Source: Ktedonobacteria bacterium brp13
Lineage (GTDB): Bacteria > Chloroflexota > Ktedonobacteria > Ktedonobacterales > Ktedonobacteraceae
Length of the DNA: 64,000 nucleotides
NCBI GenBank assembly: GCA_015099395.1
Contig: AP024096.1
Location: 2,294,001 to 2,358,000, forward strand
Reading direction: 5' to 3'
Part shown: positions 8,646-17,008 of the stretch, piece by piece
Position numbering within the stretch: position 1 is the stretch's first letter
Layout of the letters: each line of letters opens with the position of its first letter
Notes under the pieces: generated by a model
Seen by the model: the letters and a program-made list of their open reading frames with translations, nothing else
Databases searched by the model: none
What the model was told of the DNA's origin: nothing
Position numbers and translations under genes: made by a program

Positions 8646-8673
8646 AGTATAAATAGATTAATTGAAATGTCAA
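8646..8673 (-). promoter_or_regulatory. Consensus sigma-70 promoter, minus strand
   Basis: TTGACA (8673-8668) and TATACT (8651-8646) with a 16-base spacer on the minus strand. The next feature downstream is the candidate ncRNA rather than an ORF. Confidence 0.6.
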
Positions 8674-8878
8674 GTCTTCCATCTCCGTCCTGTACTTCAA
8701 TATGATCACTATGGAGATAGTTGACAGCACCCATTTAAGCTCAATAAAGAGGCAATGACGCAAATAACGAAAAAGGTTGATATTCGTTCTAGCACCCATT
8801 TTTTGGATCACCAAAAGAAATATCAAGAGTGAGTAAGAACGTCTCAATAGTTATACTTAGGTAAAAAGGGTGATAGAC

Positions 8879-8908
8879 TTGATTTATCTCTACCTTCTCA
8901 AGTATAGT
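8879..8908 (+). promoter_or_regulatory. Candidate promoter for the alpha/beta hydrolase
   Basis: TTGATT (8879-8884) and TATAGT (8903-8908), 18-base spacer, about 70 bases before the start at 8980. Confidence 0.4.
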
Positions 8909-8979
8909 AGTCCTTAGATAGTATGTGTGATTGAAAATTCTAACGGTGAGAGTCTGGTGGGGTGGAGGAGGTCGCTGCT

Positions 8980-10044
8980 ATGGATACACACGATGTACAT
9001 GCACAGGATGCTCATGATGCGCACGAGGTAAGCACACAGAGCGTTCAGGTAGGGAAACCGGTGGTAGTAGGACAGCAAGGCCAGGATGTCATGCAGTCCA
9101 CGCGTAAAGGCATACGCATCAAGCGGTTATTCCTCTCATTACTTACCATACTCCTGATTATTGCGCTCGCGATTACAGGGGTCAGTTATTATGTCGGCTA
9201 CTCATTGATCCATCCGCAACGCAATCTGCAATACCTGAATCTCACGCCAGCTGCTTATCATATCCCCTACCAAAATGTGACCTTCTATAGCCGCAGAGAT
9301 CATATACGGCTCGACGGCTGGGAGATGCGTACTGTTGCAGCCCAACATCGCTGGGTTATTATTTCACATGGGTACGCAGGCAATCGCCTCTTCTGGGGTA
9401 AAGATACGTTCAGGTTATACCAATTCTTCTTGCAACAAGGATATAATATCGCTACCTTTGACTATAGTGATAGTGGAAAATCTGGTGGCGATACCTCTAC
9501 AGTCGGCATCTGGGAACAGGCTGATCTGCTCGGTGCGCTGGACGACCTGGAGCAACAAGACCCACAGGCCAGCATCGGTCTCTATGGAATCTCGCAGGGA
9601 GCGGCAATATCACTACTGGTGGCGGGACAACACGCCCATGTCAGCTTTGTCATCGCCGATTCTTCATTCGCCGATCTGCATAGTTTCCTGAGCAAGAACT
9701 TACCAACCTGGTCACACCTCCCCACTATCCCATTTACACCGGTCATCCTACTTCTAGTCCAGGCAATGCTCCAGCAAAATATCGATAACACCTCACCGCT
9801 CAAAGCGCTCGCCAGCTTTCATGGTCCGATTCTATTGACGCATTCGAGAGCGGATCAATCCATACCAGTAGAGAATAGCCGCCAGATCTACGCAGCCTAT
9901 AAGGGCAAAAAAGATATCACGTACAAAGAGTTCGCGATCTCTTCCCACGCCCATGAGTTTGTCACGGAACATGCGGCCTATGTTGCAACGGTAGAGGCTT
10001 TTCTCGCCCATGTCAATAGGATTGCTATTCCACTGAAAACATAG
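8980..10044 (+). CDS. Membrane-anchored alpha/beta hydrolase
   Basis: About 354 residues from the ATG at 8980. This start is preferred because GGAGGAGG (8964-8971) lies at correct spacing; a GTG at 8962 would place that SD inside the gene. The N-terminus is rich in His and Asp (DTHDVHAQDAHDAHE), then a single transmembrane helix (about residues 50-72) and an extracytoplasmic alpha/beta hydrolase domain. The nucleophile elbow is GISQGA with S205; oxyanion region ISHGYAGN; acid in SRADQSIP; catalytic His in SSHAHEF. This resembles the BAAT/prolyl-oligopeptidase-like hydrolases anchored at the cell surface in Gram-positive-type bacteria. Substrate unknown. The His-rich N-tail would be cytoplasmic and might bind metal. 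Confidence 0.85.
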   Translation: MDTHDVHAQDAHDAHEVSTQSVQVGKPVVVGQQGQDVMQSTRKGIRIKRLFLSLLTILLIIALAITGVSYYVGYSLIHPQRNLQYLNLTPAAYHIPYQNVTFYSRRDHIRLDGWEMRTVAAQHRWVIISHGYAGNRLFWGKDTFRLYQFFLQQGYNIATFDYSDSGKSGGDTSTVGIWEQADLLGALDDLEQQDPQASIGLYGISQGAAISLLVAGQHAHVSFVIADSSFADLHSFLSKNLPTWSHLPTIPFTPVILLLVQAMLQQNIDNTSPLKALASFHGPILLTHSRADQSIPVENSRQIYAAYKGKKDITYKEFAISSHAHEFVTEHAAYVATVEAFLAHVNRIAIPLKT

Positions 10045-10050
10045 CAGATA

Positions 10051-11004
10051 CTAAAGACTTGTAGGATGCGTAGGACGATTGGATGGGAGGGCTGCGATCA
10101 GCACAGGGATAAGGGTTGCGCAGAGAATAATGATCCCCCCTAGCAGCGTACGAATAGTGGGCTGCTCATACAAGAGCAGGGCGCTAAAGGCGATACCCCA
10201 GACGGGTTCAAGAGTAGCGATCAAGCTGGCAGATTGAGCGGTGATCTGGCGCAGGCTGGCGATAAAGAGGGTATGCGCCAGAGCGGTACACACGACTCCA
10301 AGCAACAGGAGAATCAGCAGCTCCTGCGGCTGCCAGAGCTGTGCACTAGCCGAGAGGAGTAGAGCGGGCAAGAGTACGAGTGCTGCAATGCCATCCTGAT
10401 AGAAGCTGATTGTCAAGCTGGGATACGAACGGCCCAGCAAGCGATTCACGACGGAGAGCAGCGCAAATGTTGCACCAGCCAGAATACCCCAGGCAACGCC
10501 AAGCGTAATCTGGTCGTGGAGAGAGAACGTGGGCACGAGCAGGTAGATGCCAGGCAGTACAAGCAGCGAGGCCAATACATGCAAGCGTCCGGGCCGCTGG
10601 CGCAAGATCAAAGGCTCAAGCAGAGCAGTAAAAAGCGGAAAGCAAGAGAAAGAGAGCAGTCCGATCGCCACATTCGAGACGTTAATGGCTTGGAAGAATG
10701 CTGTCCAGTGAAGCGCTAACAATGCACCCTGTCCTACCAGTAACAGAGCATCCCTGGTATTGCGAGGTCGCAGTGGTACACGCCGGAACAGCACAACGAT
10801 CGCGAGCGTCAATGTAGCAAAAAAGACGCGCCCAAAAACAATCAAAGGCGAAGGTAGCATGCTCATTTTACCAAGCACGCCAGCTAGCCCAAAGAAAAGC
10901 ACCGCACCGTTCGCCAACAACAAACCACGTACACGTGAATAGCGAGTGTTACGTGGATCACTCGTACGGGAGCGTGTATATCCTCTCCTGTCGCGTTGTG
11001 ACAT
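10051..11004 (-). CDS. EamA/DMT-family transporter
   Basis: 317 residues from the ATG at 11004, with ten hydrophobic segments in two EamA repeats typical of drug/metabolite transporters (RhaT/YdcZ type). The first repeat begins LLLANGAVLFFGLAGVLGK, the second TLGVAWGILAGATFALLSV. An upstream extension in the same frame overlaps the receiver gene and has no SD, so it was left out. The start lies 7 bases after the stop of the receiver gene, so the two are probably one transcript. Substrates of this family range from amino acids to nucleotide sugars and cannot be assigned. Convergent with the hydrolase gene (6-base gap). Confidence 0.85.
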   Translation of the reverse strand: MSQRDRRGYTRSRTSDPRNTRYSRVRGLLLANGAVLFFGLAGVLGKMSMLPSPLIVFGRVFFATLTLAIVVLFRRVPLRPRNTRDALLLVGQGALLALHWTAFFQAINVSNVAIGLLSFSCFPLFTALLEPLILRQRPGRLHVLASLLVLPGIYLLVPTFSLHDQITLGVAWGILAGATFALLSVVNRLLGRSYPSLTISFYQDGIAALVLLPALLLSASAQLWQPQELLILLLLGVVCTALAHTLFIASLRQITAQSASLIATLEPVWGIAFSALLLYEQPTIRTLLGGIIILCATLIPVLIAALPSNRPTHPTSL

Positions 11005-11011
11005 ACATTCG

Positions 11012-11464
11012 TTATCCGGCATGCAGCACACTATTGATGGCCTGACTGAGCTCCTGAAAGGTAAACGGCTTCTCGATACAGAGCGCATGGGGTGCAAGAC
11101 TCAAGGCAGAGGCGATCTCGGTAGAGGTTGCAGCGGTACAAAAGATCAGCGGCAAATGTTGTGTCTGAGGCTGACTAAGCAAGACTCGCAGCACATCAAT
11201 ACCAGCGATATCTGGCAGGTGCAGATCCATAATCAGGACATCGATCAGAGCATCAACAACACGCGCAGTATGTACGCCTGGTACACCTACAGGTAGAGGT
11301 AGAGAAAGCACTGAGAGGCTGCTCTTATCCAGGTCAGGCAAGAGGGAGTCCAGACATATCCGTGGGTGGTTATACACAGTAACGCGATGGCCAGCGTATT
11401 GAAGCATGGTGGCGCACAATTTTGCTATACGTGTATTGTCTTCAAGGAGACCTACATGGACCAT
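11012..11464 (-). CDS. Stand-alone response-regulator receiver domain
   Basis: 150 residues, a single CheY-like receiver without output domain. Visible residues: acidic pair E8-D9, phosphoacceptor D80 (LIMDLHLPDIAG), T110 and K132 (CIEKPF). There is an unusual ~20-residue insertion (about residues 44-68) between helix 1 and the phosphoacceptor strand, longer than in CheY. Single-domain regulators relay signals within phosphorelays or by protein contact. No histidine kinase is near, and the downstream gene is an EamA transporter, so its partner is unknown. A weak AAGGA precedes the ATG. Confidence 0.85.
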   Translation of the reverse strand: MVHVGLLEDNTRIAKLCATMLQYAGHRVTVYNHPRICLDSLLPDLDKSSLSVLSLPLPVGVPGVHTARVVDALIDVLIMDLHLPDIAGIDVLRVLLSQPQTQHLPLIFCTAATSTEIASALSLAPHALCIEKPFTFQELSQAINSVLHAG

Positions 11465-11759
11465 AAAATCAATACATTTCCTTATCGCAAAAACACATCC
11501 ACCAGATTGTAAGATGTAGAGACAATCCTGTCAAGCTGGAGAACTATAGTACGCCATTCGGATACGCTGTACCAGTGGCAACGGACAGCGCTACATGACC
11601 GACAAAGCCACCATGGACCTGGTCTTGAGATCCTTATATCCCTATGGCTCTATCGACGCCTAACCTAACTTAGTGTACAATCTAAAAAATAGACGAAAAC
11701 ACGACAAGCCAGACAATAGGAGCTTGTGTGTAGGAAGCAAACCACTAGACGGAACAATT

Positions 11760-12215
11760 ATGCATGAACACGATACAGTGCAGAAACACCTCATCGGTGT
11801 AGTACGCTATGGTATGGGTAAAGAAATACAGCTTTACTCCGACGAACTGGTGGCAACCGGTCAGGAACAAGATGTAGAGTTGAGGGTACCACTTGACGCA
11901 TTGCAACGCCTGACCTTAATGCCTGGTGATCCCACGCCATCAAAACTGGTTTTGATGGCCGATCTGGATGATGACTCCACAATCATTCTTGCTGATGGTA
12001 TGACGAACGCAAAAGGCTTCCGTGAAATGTTGCCGCGTCTGACAGAGCTATGCCCTGATATGGAGCTCGATCCACCCGATATGGGCGAGCAGCTACGACA
12101 GGCACTCAACAATAAACGGGCATGGTCACTGACCTGTTATGGTTGCTGTATTATGCTCGTCCTTTTTGTGGTGGTTGCTTATATGCTCGTCGTCTACATC
12201 GGCACACATCACTGA
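11760..12215 (+). CDS. Hypothetical protein with C-terminal membrane anchor
   Basis: 151 residues from the ATG at 11760. The ORF could extend to a GTG at 11673, but no SD is there. The soluble part (about residues 1-120) reads as a small beta-rich cytoplasmic domain with DLDDDSTIILADG; a single hydrophobic segment near the end (CCIMLVLFVVVAYMLVVYI) would make it a tail-anchored membrane protein. I do not recognise a family. It is followed 13 bases later by the MBL hydrolase and probably shares its transcript. Confidence 0.6.
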   Translation: MHEHDTVQKHLIGVVRYGMGKEIQLYSDELVATGQEQDVELRVPLDALQRLTLMPGDPTPSKLVLMADLDDDSTIILADGMTNAKGFREMLPRLTELCPDMELDPPDMGEQLRQALNNKRAWSLTCYGCCIMLVLFVVVAYMLVVYIGTHH

Positions 12216-12228
12216 TACACGAAAGGTC

Positions 12229-13281
12229 GTGGGATTGAAGAACATAAGTAGAGAGAGCAGCGTTTTTGCACTACCTCACGAAGAGCTCGACCCGCGTATC
12301 CATATTTTCCGACGTATCTTTGTTGCACCCGATAAGGCAGGCGAACTACAGGTCGATGCCTATGTCCTGCGCACCGAGCGCTTCCTTATTTTTTGTGATA
12401 CATTGCTCTGTCCATCAGATGTCGCTCTGATGGTAGAGCACGTCACCAGGACCCCAGACGAAACCCCAGGCATACACGAGAGACATAAGCGTCAGTGGCT
12501 GGTAATCAATAGTCATAGTGATTGGGACCATGTCTGGGGCAACGCTTATTTCACGCAGCGTTCAGAGCGTTCAGAACAGTCTGAAAGTTCGGAGCAGCCA
12601 GAACAGTCAGAACATCCGCTACCACCCATCATCGGACATACGCTCAATGCTCAGCGTCAGAGCAATACCTATAACAGGACGTTTCTTTGTGACTACAAGA
12701 ATAGATACCCGTTATTTGAAGATGTCCAGCACGTTCCACCAACACTCAGCTTTGAGCAGCAAATGCTGATCGATGGAGGGGATCTCACGCTGGAATTGCT
12801 GCATGCGCCAGGGCATAGCGCTGACCATATCGCAGTCTGGCTGCCACAGTTGCGTACGCTGCTCGCCTTCGATGCGGTAGAGTGGCCGTTCCCATCGATC
12901 GAGGATGCACAGTCGGTCTCCGCATTGCGCGAGACCCTGCAACGCTTTCTCTCACTCGATCCTCGCTTCGTACTGTGCTCACATGGCACGGCCGAGGGTG
13001 TAGAAGGTATCAGGATACTCAAACAGAATTATCTCTACATTAGAAGGTTGGAAGAGGATTGCCAGGCGCTCCTGGCCGAACAAGAACTGACAAAAGAGAT
13101 GATCAAGCAGGAAGATTGCGCCGACCTCATCGGGTTTGCCTATGATGAGGCTAGCGCAGGCATGCCTACCGGCGATGATGCATATTACCGGCATGTCCAT
13201 CAAGAGAACGTACGCAACGTGCTGCGCTACCTGCTAAGCGAAGATGAGGATGAGGATGATGAGAGTGGAGAGCAGGAGTAG
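12229..13281 (+). CDS. MBL-fold metallo-hydrolase
   Basis: About 350 residues. The start is uncertain: GTG at 12229 or TTG at 12235, both just after GAAAGG; the longer ORF would overlap the upstream gene. The metal motif HSDWDH is present (H96, D98, D100, H101), the variant common in MBL hydrolases with NSHSDWDHVWGN, followed by a later metal ligand in APGHSADH and another in CSHG. Between them is a low-complexity Ser/Glu insertion (ERSEQSESSEQPEQSEHP), and the C-terminus is a run of Glu/Asp. Substrate unknown. The last bases of the gene, including its TAG stop, match the inner part of the foldback repeat (GAGTAGATTCTCGAATTACG), so the repeat seems to have supplied the stop. Confidence 0.8.
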   Translation: MGLKNISRESSVFALPHEELDPRIHIFRRIFVAPDKAGELQVDAYVLRTERFLIFCDTLLCPSDVALMVEHVTRTPDETPGIHERHKRQWLVINSHSDWDHVWGNAYFTQRSERSEQSESSEQPEQSEHPLPPIIGHTLNAQRQSNTYNRTFLCDYKNRYPLFEDVQHVPPTLSFEQQMLIDGGDLTLELLHAPGHSADHIAVWLPQLRTLLAFDAVEWPFPSIEDAQSVSALRETLQRFLSLDPRFVLCSHGTAEGVEGIRILKQNYLYIRRLEEDCQALLAEQELTKEMIKQEDCADLIGFAYDEASAGMPTGDDAYYRHVHQENVRNVLRYLLSEDEDEDDESGEQE

Positions 13282-13445
13282 ATTCTCGAATTACGCAATA
13301 TTCTGCGAAAAAATCTCTTTTGCATGTCAGTTAGTTAAGTACATATTGTTGGATGATTGCTGATGTTTTGCTCCCCTTTTTCGCTAAAGATAGCTATCGC
13401 TAGCAAGGTCGCTAAAACCCCTGCCTCCCTCTTTGAGGGCTCACC
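13275..13445 (+). repeat. Degenerate foldback repeat remnants
   Basis: 13275-13297 matches the inner left-end sequence of the family. 13366-13405 (CTCCCC...GATAGCTATCGC) looks like a decayed right end. 13412-13440 (TAAAACCCCTGCCTCCC then TCTTTGAGGG) is a fresh-looking outer left end. Confidence 0.55.
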
Positions 13446-13570
13446 GGGATAGGTTTTTTGGCCTATCCAGGTGATCTTCATAGAAGAAAATGCACACGAA
13501 CATTCAGTATTATATATAAAGCATGTATTAAACTCATATATCACTATCACCCCGAAACTCGCCAAAAACT

Positions 13571-13809
13571 CGTCCCCCTCTCGGAGGGGGGAGATAGCTT
13601 TAGCTATCGGGGGGAGCCATCCTCGCCTTCTGCTCTCGATGACTCTTCTACGCCAACCATCTCCCGTTCGGACGTAGATTTCGTCATCGAGGATAACAGA
13701 CGATAAAGGTGAGCGTGATAAAGAGCGTTTAATTCGAGATTATAACGTTATTCGAACATTTACTCCCCCCGATAGCTAAAGCTATCTTCCCCCCTCAAAG
13801 AGGGTGACA
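13571..13809. repeat. Foldback repeat with two GATAGC-type ends
   Basis: An inverted pair: 13571-13616 (hairpins CCCCTC/GAGGGG and GATAGC-TTTA-GCTATC) and 13762-13809 with the reverse complement. Length about 239 bp. No coding capacity; structure typical of a foldback MITE. Confidence 0.7.
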
Positions 13810-13949
13810 AGGGCTTAAGTGCACTATACAGGCAATAGTGAACGTTATTGGCAAGTGACATGGCGCATTTGTCATGGCGTCCCATCTGTCTCCATTGGCC
13901 TGGAAGGCGGTTTCATGGCCTATTTCCAAAAAACCTACACTGGTGAGCT

Positions 13950-13973
13950 CTTTGAGGGGGGATGTCGCCGCAG
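13950..13973 (+). repeat. Left end of foldback repeat interrupted by the IS701-like element
   Basis: GCTCTTTGAGGGGGG followed by TGTCGC-CGCAG. Its other part resumes at 16796, right after the element. Confidence 0.6.
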
Positions 13974-14118
13974 TACTACAGTTGCACTTAGAAGCTGAGC
14001 ACTTACCGATTTCACTGGCGACCTGAGTACAGACGCACATCCTGATCTCCCTGCGATGTGACATGCTGTTTCCATACCAAACGAAGCAGTGTGTCTCATC
14101 ATTTTAAAGGAGATCAAG

Positions 14119-15717
14119 ATGAAGTCTGTTCACCATACCACACCGGATTCTGTTTCGTCGATCGACAAGCAAATTGGCCGCTGGACCCAGGAACTCTTCC
14201 ACCTGTATGAACGCGTCGCGCCTCGTTTTGCGCGTGCTGAACCACGCCGCCATGCCCTGGCCTATCTCGAGGGCCTGCTGAGTTCCATTGAGCGCAAAAA
14301 TGGCTGGCAACTGGCGCAACATGCCGGGGATGCCCGCCCCTATGGCATCCAGCGCGTGTTGTCCAGCGCCGTCTGGGATGCGGATCTGGTCCGCGATGAC
14401 GTGCGTCACTACGTCCTGGAACACTTCTTCGATCCACAAGGCGTGTTCGTCATTGATGAATGTTGTATTCCCAAAAAGGGAACTCAGTCCGCTGGCGTGC
14501 AGCCCCAGTATTGTGGCGCCACCGGACGCGTCGAAAACTGTCAGGTCGGTGTTTTTCTCAGTTATGTCGGTTCCCAGGCCCATACCCTCATCGATCGCGA
14601 GCTCTATCTGCCACATGCCTGGACCAAGAAGCTGCGCCACTGCCAGCTCACGGATGGTACGGCCTGTGTCCGCTTCCAGACCAAGTGCGAGCTCGCGCGT
14701 CAGATGCTCGCGCGCTGTTTCCGTGAGCATATCCCGGTGAGCTGGGTGGTCGCCGATTGTGTCTACGGCAGCAACGAGCGTCTGTGTCGGTGGCTCGAGG
14801 AGCAAGCTTGTCCGTACGTGATGGGACTCCGCGACAACGACACGGTCGCGCTGTTCACGCAGGCGGGACGGCAACTCCTCAAGGTTAAGGATGTGCCGGC
14901 CCGTTTCCTGCAGCCTGGGGACTGGCATCGACTCGCCTGTGGTCAAGGCACCCATGGACCTCGCCTCTTCGATTGGGCCTGTCTCCCTTTGCTGCAGCCG
15001 TGGGAGCAGGATGGGCAGCATTGGCTGCTGTTTCGTCGGTGTCTGAATGACCCAAACAAGGTGGACGCCTATCGCGTCTTTGCACCTGCCGGCACGAGCT
15101 TGCAGGAGATGGTATGGGCCTTTGGCGCGCGTTGGCACATCGAGGAGGATTTTGCCTGTGGCAAAGACATGGGCCTGGATCACTACGAGGTGCGCAGTTG
15201 GACCGGCTGGTATCGGCATATGACCCTCTGTCTGCTCGCGCAGGCTTTTTTGAGTGTCATCAGTCAGCAAGAACGGTCTGCTGACGCTGTGGCCCAGGTC
15301 ACGTCCCAGGTCACGTCCCAGGTCACGTCCCAGGTCACGTCCCAGGTCACGTCCCAGGTCACGTCCCAGGTCACGTCCCAGGTCACGTCCCAGGTCACGT
15401 CCCAGGTCACGTCCCAGGTCACGTCCCAGGTCACGTCCCAGGTCACGCCAGCGCACCGAGCTGGTCTGGCACCACAGGCTCTGGCACCACAGGCTCTGGC
15501 ACCACAGGCTCTGGCACCACAGGCTCTGGCACCACAGGCTCTGGCACCACAGGCTCTGGCACCACTGACACGCCGGGAGATCCGACATCTGCTGAGCACT
15601 GTGCTGTGTCCACCCCGTATCGACCTGCCCTTCCTGGCGGGTTGGTCTCGGTGGCGGCGCGGTCACTACTACCAGGCCTGCGTTGGTCATCTCAAACGTC
15701 GTTTTCGCTCAGGATGA
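14119..15717 (+). CDS. IS701-family DDE transposase with internal minisatellites
   Basis: 532 residues from the ATG at 14119, preceded by AAAGGAG (14105-14111). The catalytic DDE residues are in VFVIDECCIPKKG, SWVVADCVYGSNE and WHIEEDFACGKDMGLDHYEVRSW, the arrangement of IS701-family transposases (RNase H fold). After the last helical segment (SVISQQERSADAVA) the protein carries 12 copies of QVTS plus a QVT, then six LAPQA units, before a normal family C-terminus (LTRREIRHLL ... LKRRFRSG). Related transposases have a short variable linker here, so the repeats probably expanded within a tolerant loop. The reading frame stays open. Whether the enzyme is still active is unknown. Confidence 0.88.
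   Translation: MKSVHHTTPDSVSSIDKQIGRWTQELFHLYERVAPRFARAEPRRHALAYLEGLLSSIERKNGWQLAQHAGDARPYGIQRVLSSAVWDADLVRDDVRHYVLEHFFDPQGVFVIDECCIPKKGTQSAGVQPQYCGATGRVENCQVGVFLSYVGSQAHTLIDRELYLPHAWTKKLRHCQLTDGTACVRFQTKCELARQMLARCFREHIPVSWVVADCVYGSNERLCRWLEEQACPYVMGLRDNDTVALFTQAGRQLLKVKDVPARFLQPGDWHRLACGQGTHGPRLFDWACLPLLQPWEQDGQHWLLFRRCLNDPNKVDAYRVFAPAGTSLQEMVWAFGARWHIEEDFACGKDMGLDHYEVRSWTGWYRHMTLCLLAQAFLSVISQQERSADAVAQVTSQVTSQVTSQVTSQVTSQVTSQVTSQVTSQVTSQVTSQVTSQVTSQVTPAHRAGLAPQALAPQALAPQALAPQALAPQALAPQALAPLTRREIRHLLSTVLCPPRIDLPFLAGWSRWRRGHYYQACVGHLKRRFRSG
15295..15447 (+). repeat. 12-bp tandem repeat inside the transposase (12 full units)
   Basis: Unit ACGTCCCAGGTC repeated 12 times without visible change, coding for QVTS. 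Zero divergence between units suggests recent expansion or active length variation. Confidence 0.95.
15466..15566 (+). repeat. 15-bp tandem repeat inside the transposase (6 full units plus a partial)
   Basis: Unit CTGGCACCACAGGCT, coding for LAPQA, six identical copies and a partial seventh, starting 18 bases after the 12-bp array. Confidence 0.95.
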
Positions 15718-15894
15718 GGTCTGTCTCGGGGTACGTGGAGACACGGGTTCGCGTGGCAGAGATCGCGTCACTCCCCCCTGCTTCCAAGACGTTCCCAGGG
15801 AATTCCCTGGACCTGCGTGCCTTTTTGCGTGCCTTTTGTTTTCCCTGGAACTGTTCACCAAGCTGTTAACGACAGTACAAAAGGAGGTTTTCTT

Positions 15895-16728
15895 ATGACG
15901 ATGCTTTCTTTGACGGTGGGATGTCGCCTGTTAGGGGTGGATCCCAAGACCTTGCGACGTTGGGTGCAAGCAGCCAACGTGCCAGTGGTGTCCCATCCAA
16001 GCGATGGGCGCATCAAAGGCATTGCCAGCGAACACGTGGTGCAGCTTGCGAGCATCCATACCCGCCCTTTGCGCGTGCCACCGGGCTCGGCATCCACGGG
16101 ATCCTGGCCGGGCTCTCATCCGGCGTCGTCATCTACCAGTGACGAAGCGATCTTGCTCAGCCGGCTGACCCATCTCGAAACCGAAGTCACCCGGCTACAA
16201 CAGTCCCCGAGTGCGGTGGAACTGCAGCGGCTGCAGGCACAGCTTCATGGCCTGCAGCGACGTCTGTCCGTGTTGGAAATGCGCATGTCGGAGGCGATGC
16301 TCGGGAGTACGCCAGCCGCCCTGTGCACACCGAAGGACGAACAAGCGGAGCCGCCGCTCCTGGCAGGCATACGGGCGTCCCTCTCTGCCAAGTCTGCCAC
16401 CCGCTCTACCCCGCATCCGCCATTGATTGCCTGCAAGACCAGCGGTGAGTATGGGATTCTAGAGGGGCAGCAAGGAGAATTACACTTCCAGCCGGAGTCA
16501 CTCGAATGGTTTGCCTGGCTCGCCACGCAGACGTCATTTCGCTTCGTCGGCCGTCAGGGTTCCTTCAGTGTGTATCGCAAAAGCCGAACCTCGTGTGGAT
16601 GGACCGCCTATCGAACCATTCACCAGCACACGTACAAGCGCTACCTGGGAACGACAAAGCTCATGACCATCGAACGTCTCGAATCGATGGCGGCACGATT
16701 TCAGTCGTACGTGTCCTTGCGCTCATAG
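15895..16728 (+). CDS. HTH/coiled-coil DNA-binding accessory protein of the IS701-like element
   Basis: 277 residues from the ATG at 15895; AAAGGAGG at 15879-15886 fixes this start rather than the longer ORF. The N-terminus resembles a MerR/excisionase winged-helix (CRLLGVDPKTLRRWVQAANVP, then SDGRIKGIASEHV). Residues ~80-140 are Leu/Gln rich and likely form a coiled coil (LTHLETEVTRLQQ ... LQAQLHGLQRRLSVLEMRM). The C-terminal ~70 residues (FRFVGRQGSFSVYRKSRTSCGWTAYR ... KRYLGTTKLMTIERLE) resemble a small domain found at the start of some LuxR/MalT-type regulators and in integrase-like arms. It is inside the element's inverted repeats, 177 bases after the transposase, so it is probably part of the element and could help target or regulate transposition. 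That role is inferred. Confidence 0.7.
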   Translation: MTMLSLTVGCRLLGVDPKTLRRWVQAANVPVVSHPSDGRIKGIASEHVVQLASIHTRPLRVPPGSASTGSWPGSHPASSSTSDEAILLSRLTHLETEVTRLQQSPSAVELQRLQAQLHGLQRRLSVLEMRMSEAMLGSTPAALCTPKDEQAEPPLLAGIRASLSAKSATRSTPHPPLIACKTSGEYGILEGQQGELHFQPESLEWFAWLATQTSFRFVGRQGSFSVYRKSRTSCGWTAYRTIHQHTYKRYLGTTKLMTIERLESMAARFQSYVSLRS

Positions 16729-16795
16729 CTGACGTCATAGCTGAGCCTAATGATGGGCTTTACACGTCCTCGCATTGACAAGTGCAACTGTAGTA

Positions 16796-16961
16796 CGCAG
16801 CGACAGGGGGGAGTAGATTCTCGAATTACGCTACTCACGACAGCCATACATCAACAATCCTTCTTATACACTGATTTCGTATCATCTTCTGTTGGGCGAT
16901 TGCTAGCTTTCTACTCCCCCCTGCCGCTAGCGCGGCTTTCCCCCCTCAAAGAGGGAGGCAG
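16796..16961 (+). repeat. Remainder of the interrupted foldback repeat (GCCGC-type ends)
   Basis: 16796-16830 continues CGCAGCGACAGGGGGGAGTAG and TTCTCGAATTACG. The right end (16911-16961) is the reverse complement of a GCCGC-CTAG-type hairpin end plus CCCCTCAAAGAGGG. Together with 13950-13973 it forms one element of about 190 bp. Confidence 0.65.
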
Positions 16962-17008
16962 AAGCTGCATTTCCTGTATGGCGTACAGTATCTCTAGTGC
17001 AGGTGAGG

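Larger units (their letters stand above)
13974..16795 (+). mobile_element. IS701-like element (about 2.8 kb) with an accessory DNA-binding gene
   Basis: Perfect 16-bp terminal inverted repeats, TACTACAGTTGCACTT (13974-13989) and its reverse complement (16780-16795). They are flanked by CGCAG on both sides (13969-13973 and 16796-16800), read as a 5-bp target duplication. Because GTAC is palindromic, ends at GTAC with a shorter duplication are also possible. Removing the element and one copy of CGCAG restores a hairpin, TGTCGC-CGCA-GCGACA, like that in sister copies of the host repeat. Two genes lie inside: an IS701-type transposase and a HTH/coiled-coil protein. Confidence 0.8.

Noticed and set aside
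15295..15566. Regular repeats resembling a CRISPR array
   Set aside because: Units are directly adjacent 12- and 15-bp repeats without spacers, in frame inside a transposase gene.
14104..15690. Long minus-strand ORF (528 codons) opposite the transposase
   Set aside because: It stays open because of codon bias and the in-frame repeats (DLGR and WCQSL runs); the plus strand has the DDE motifs and SD.
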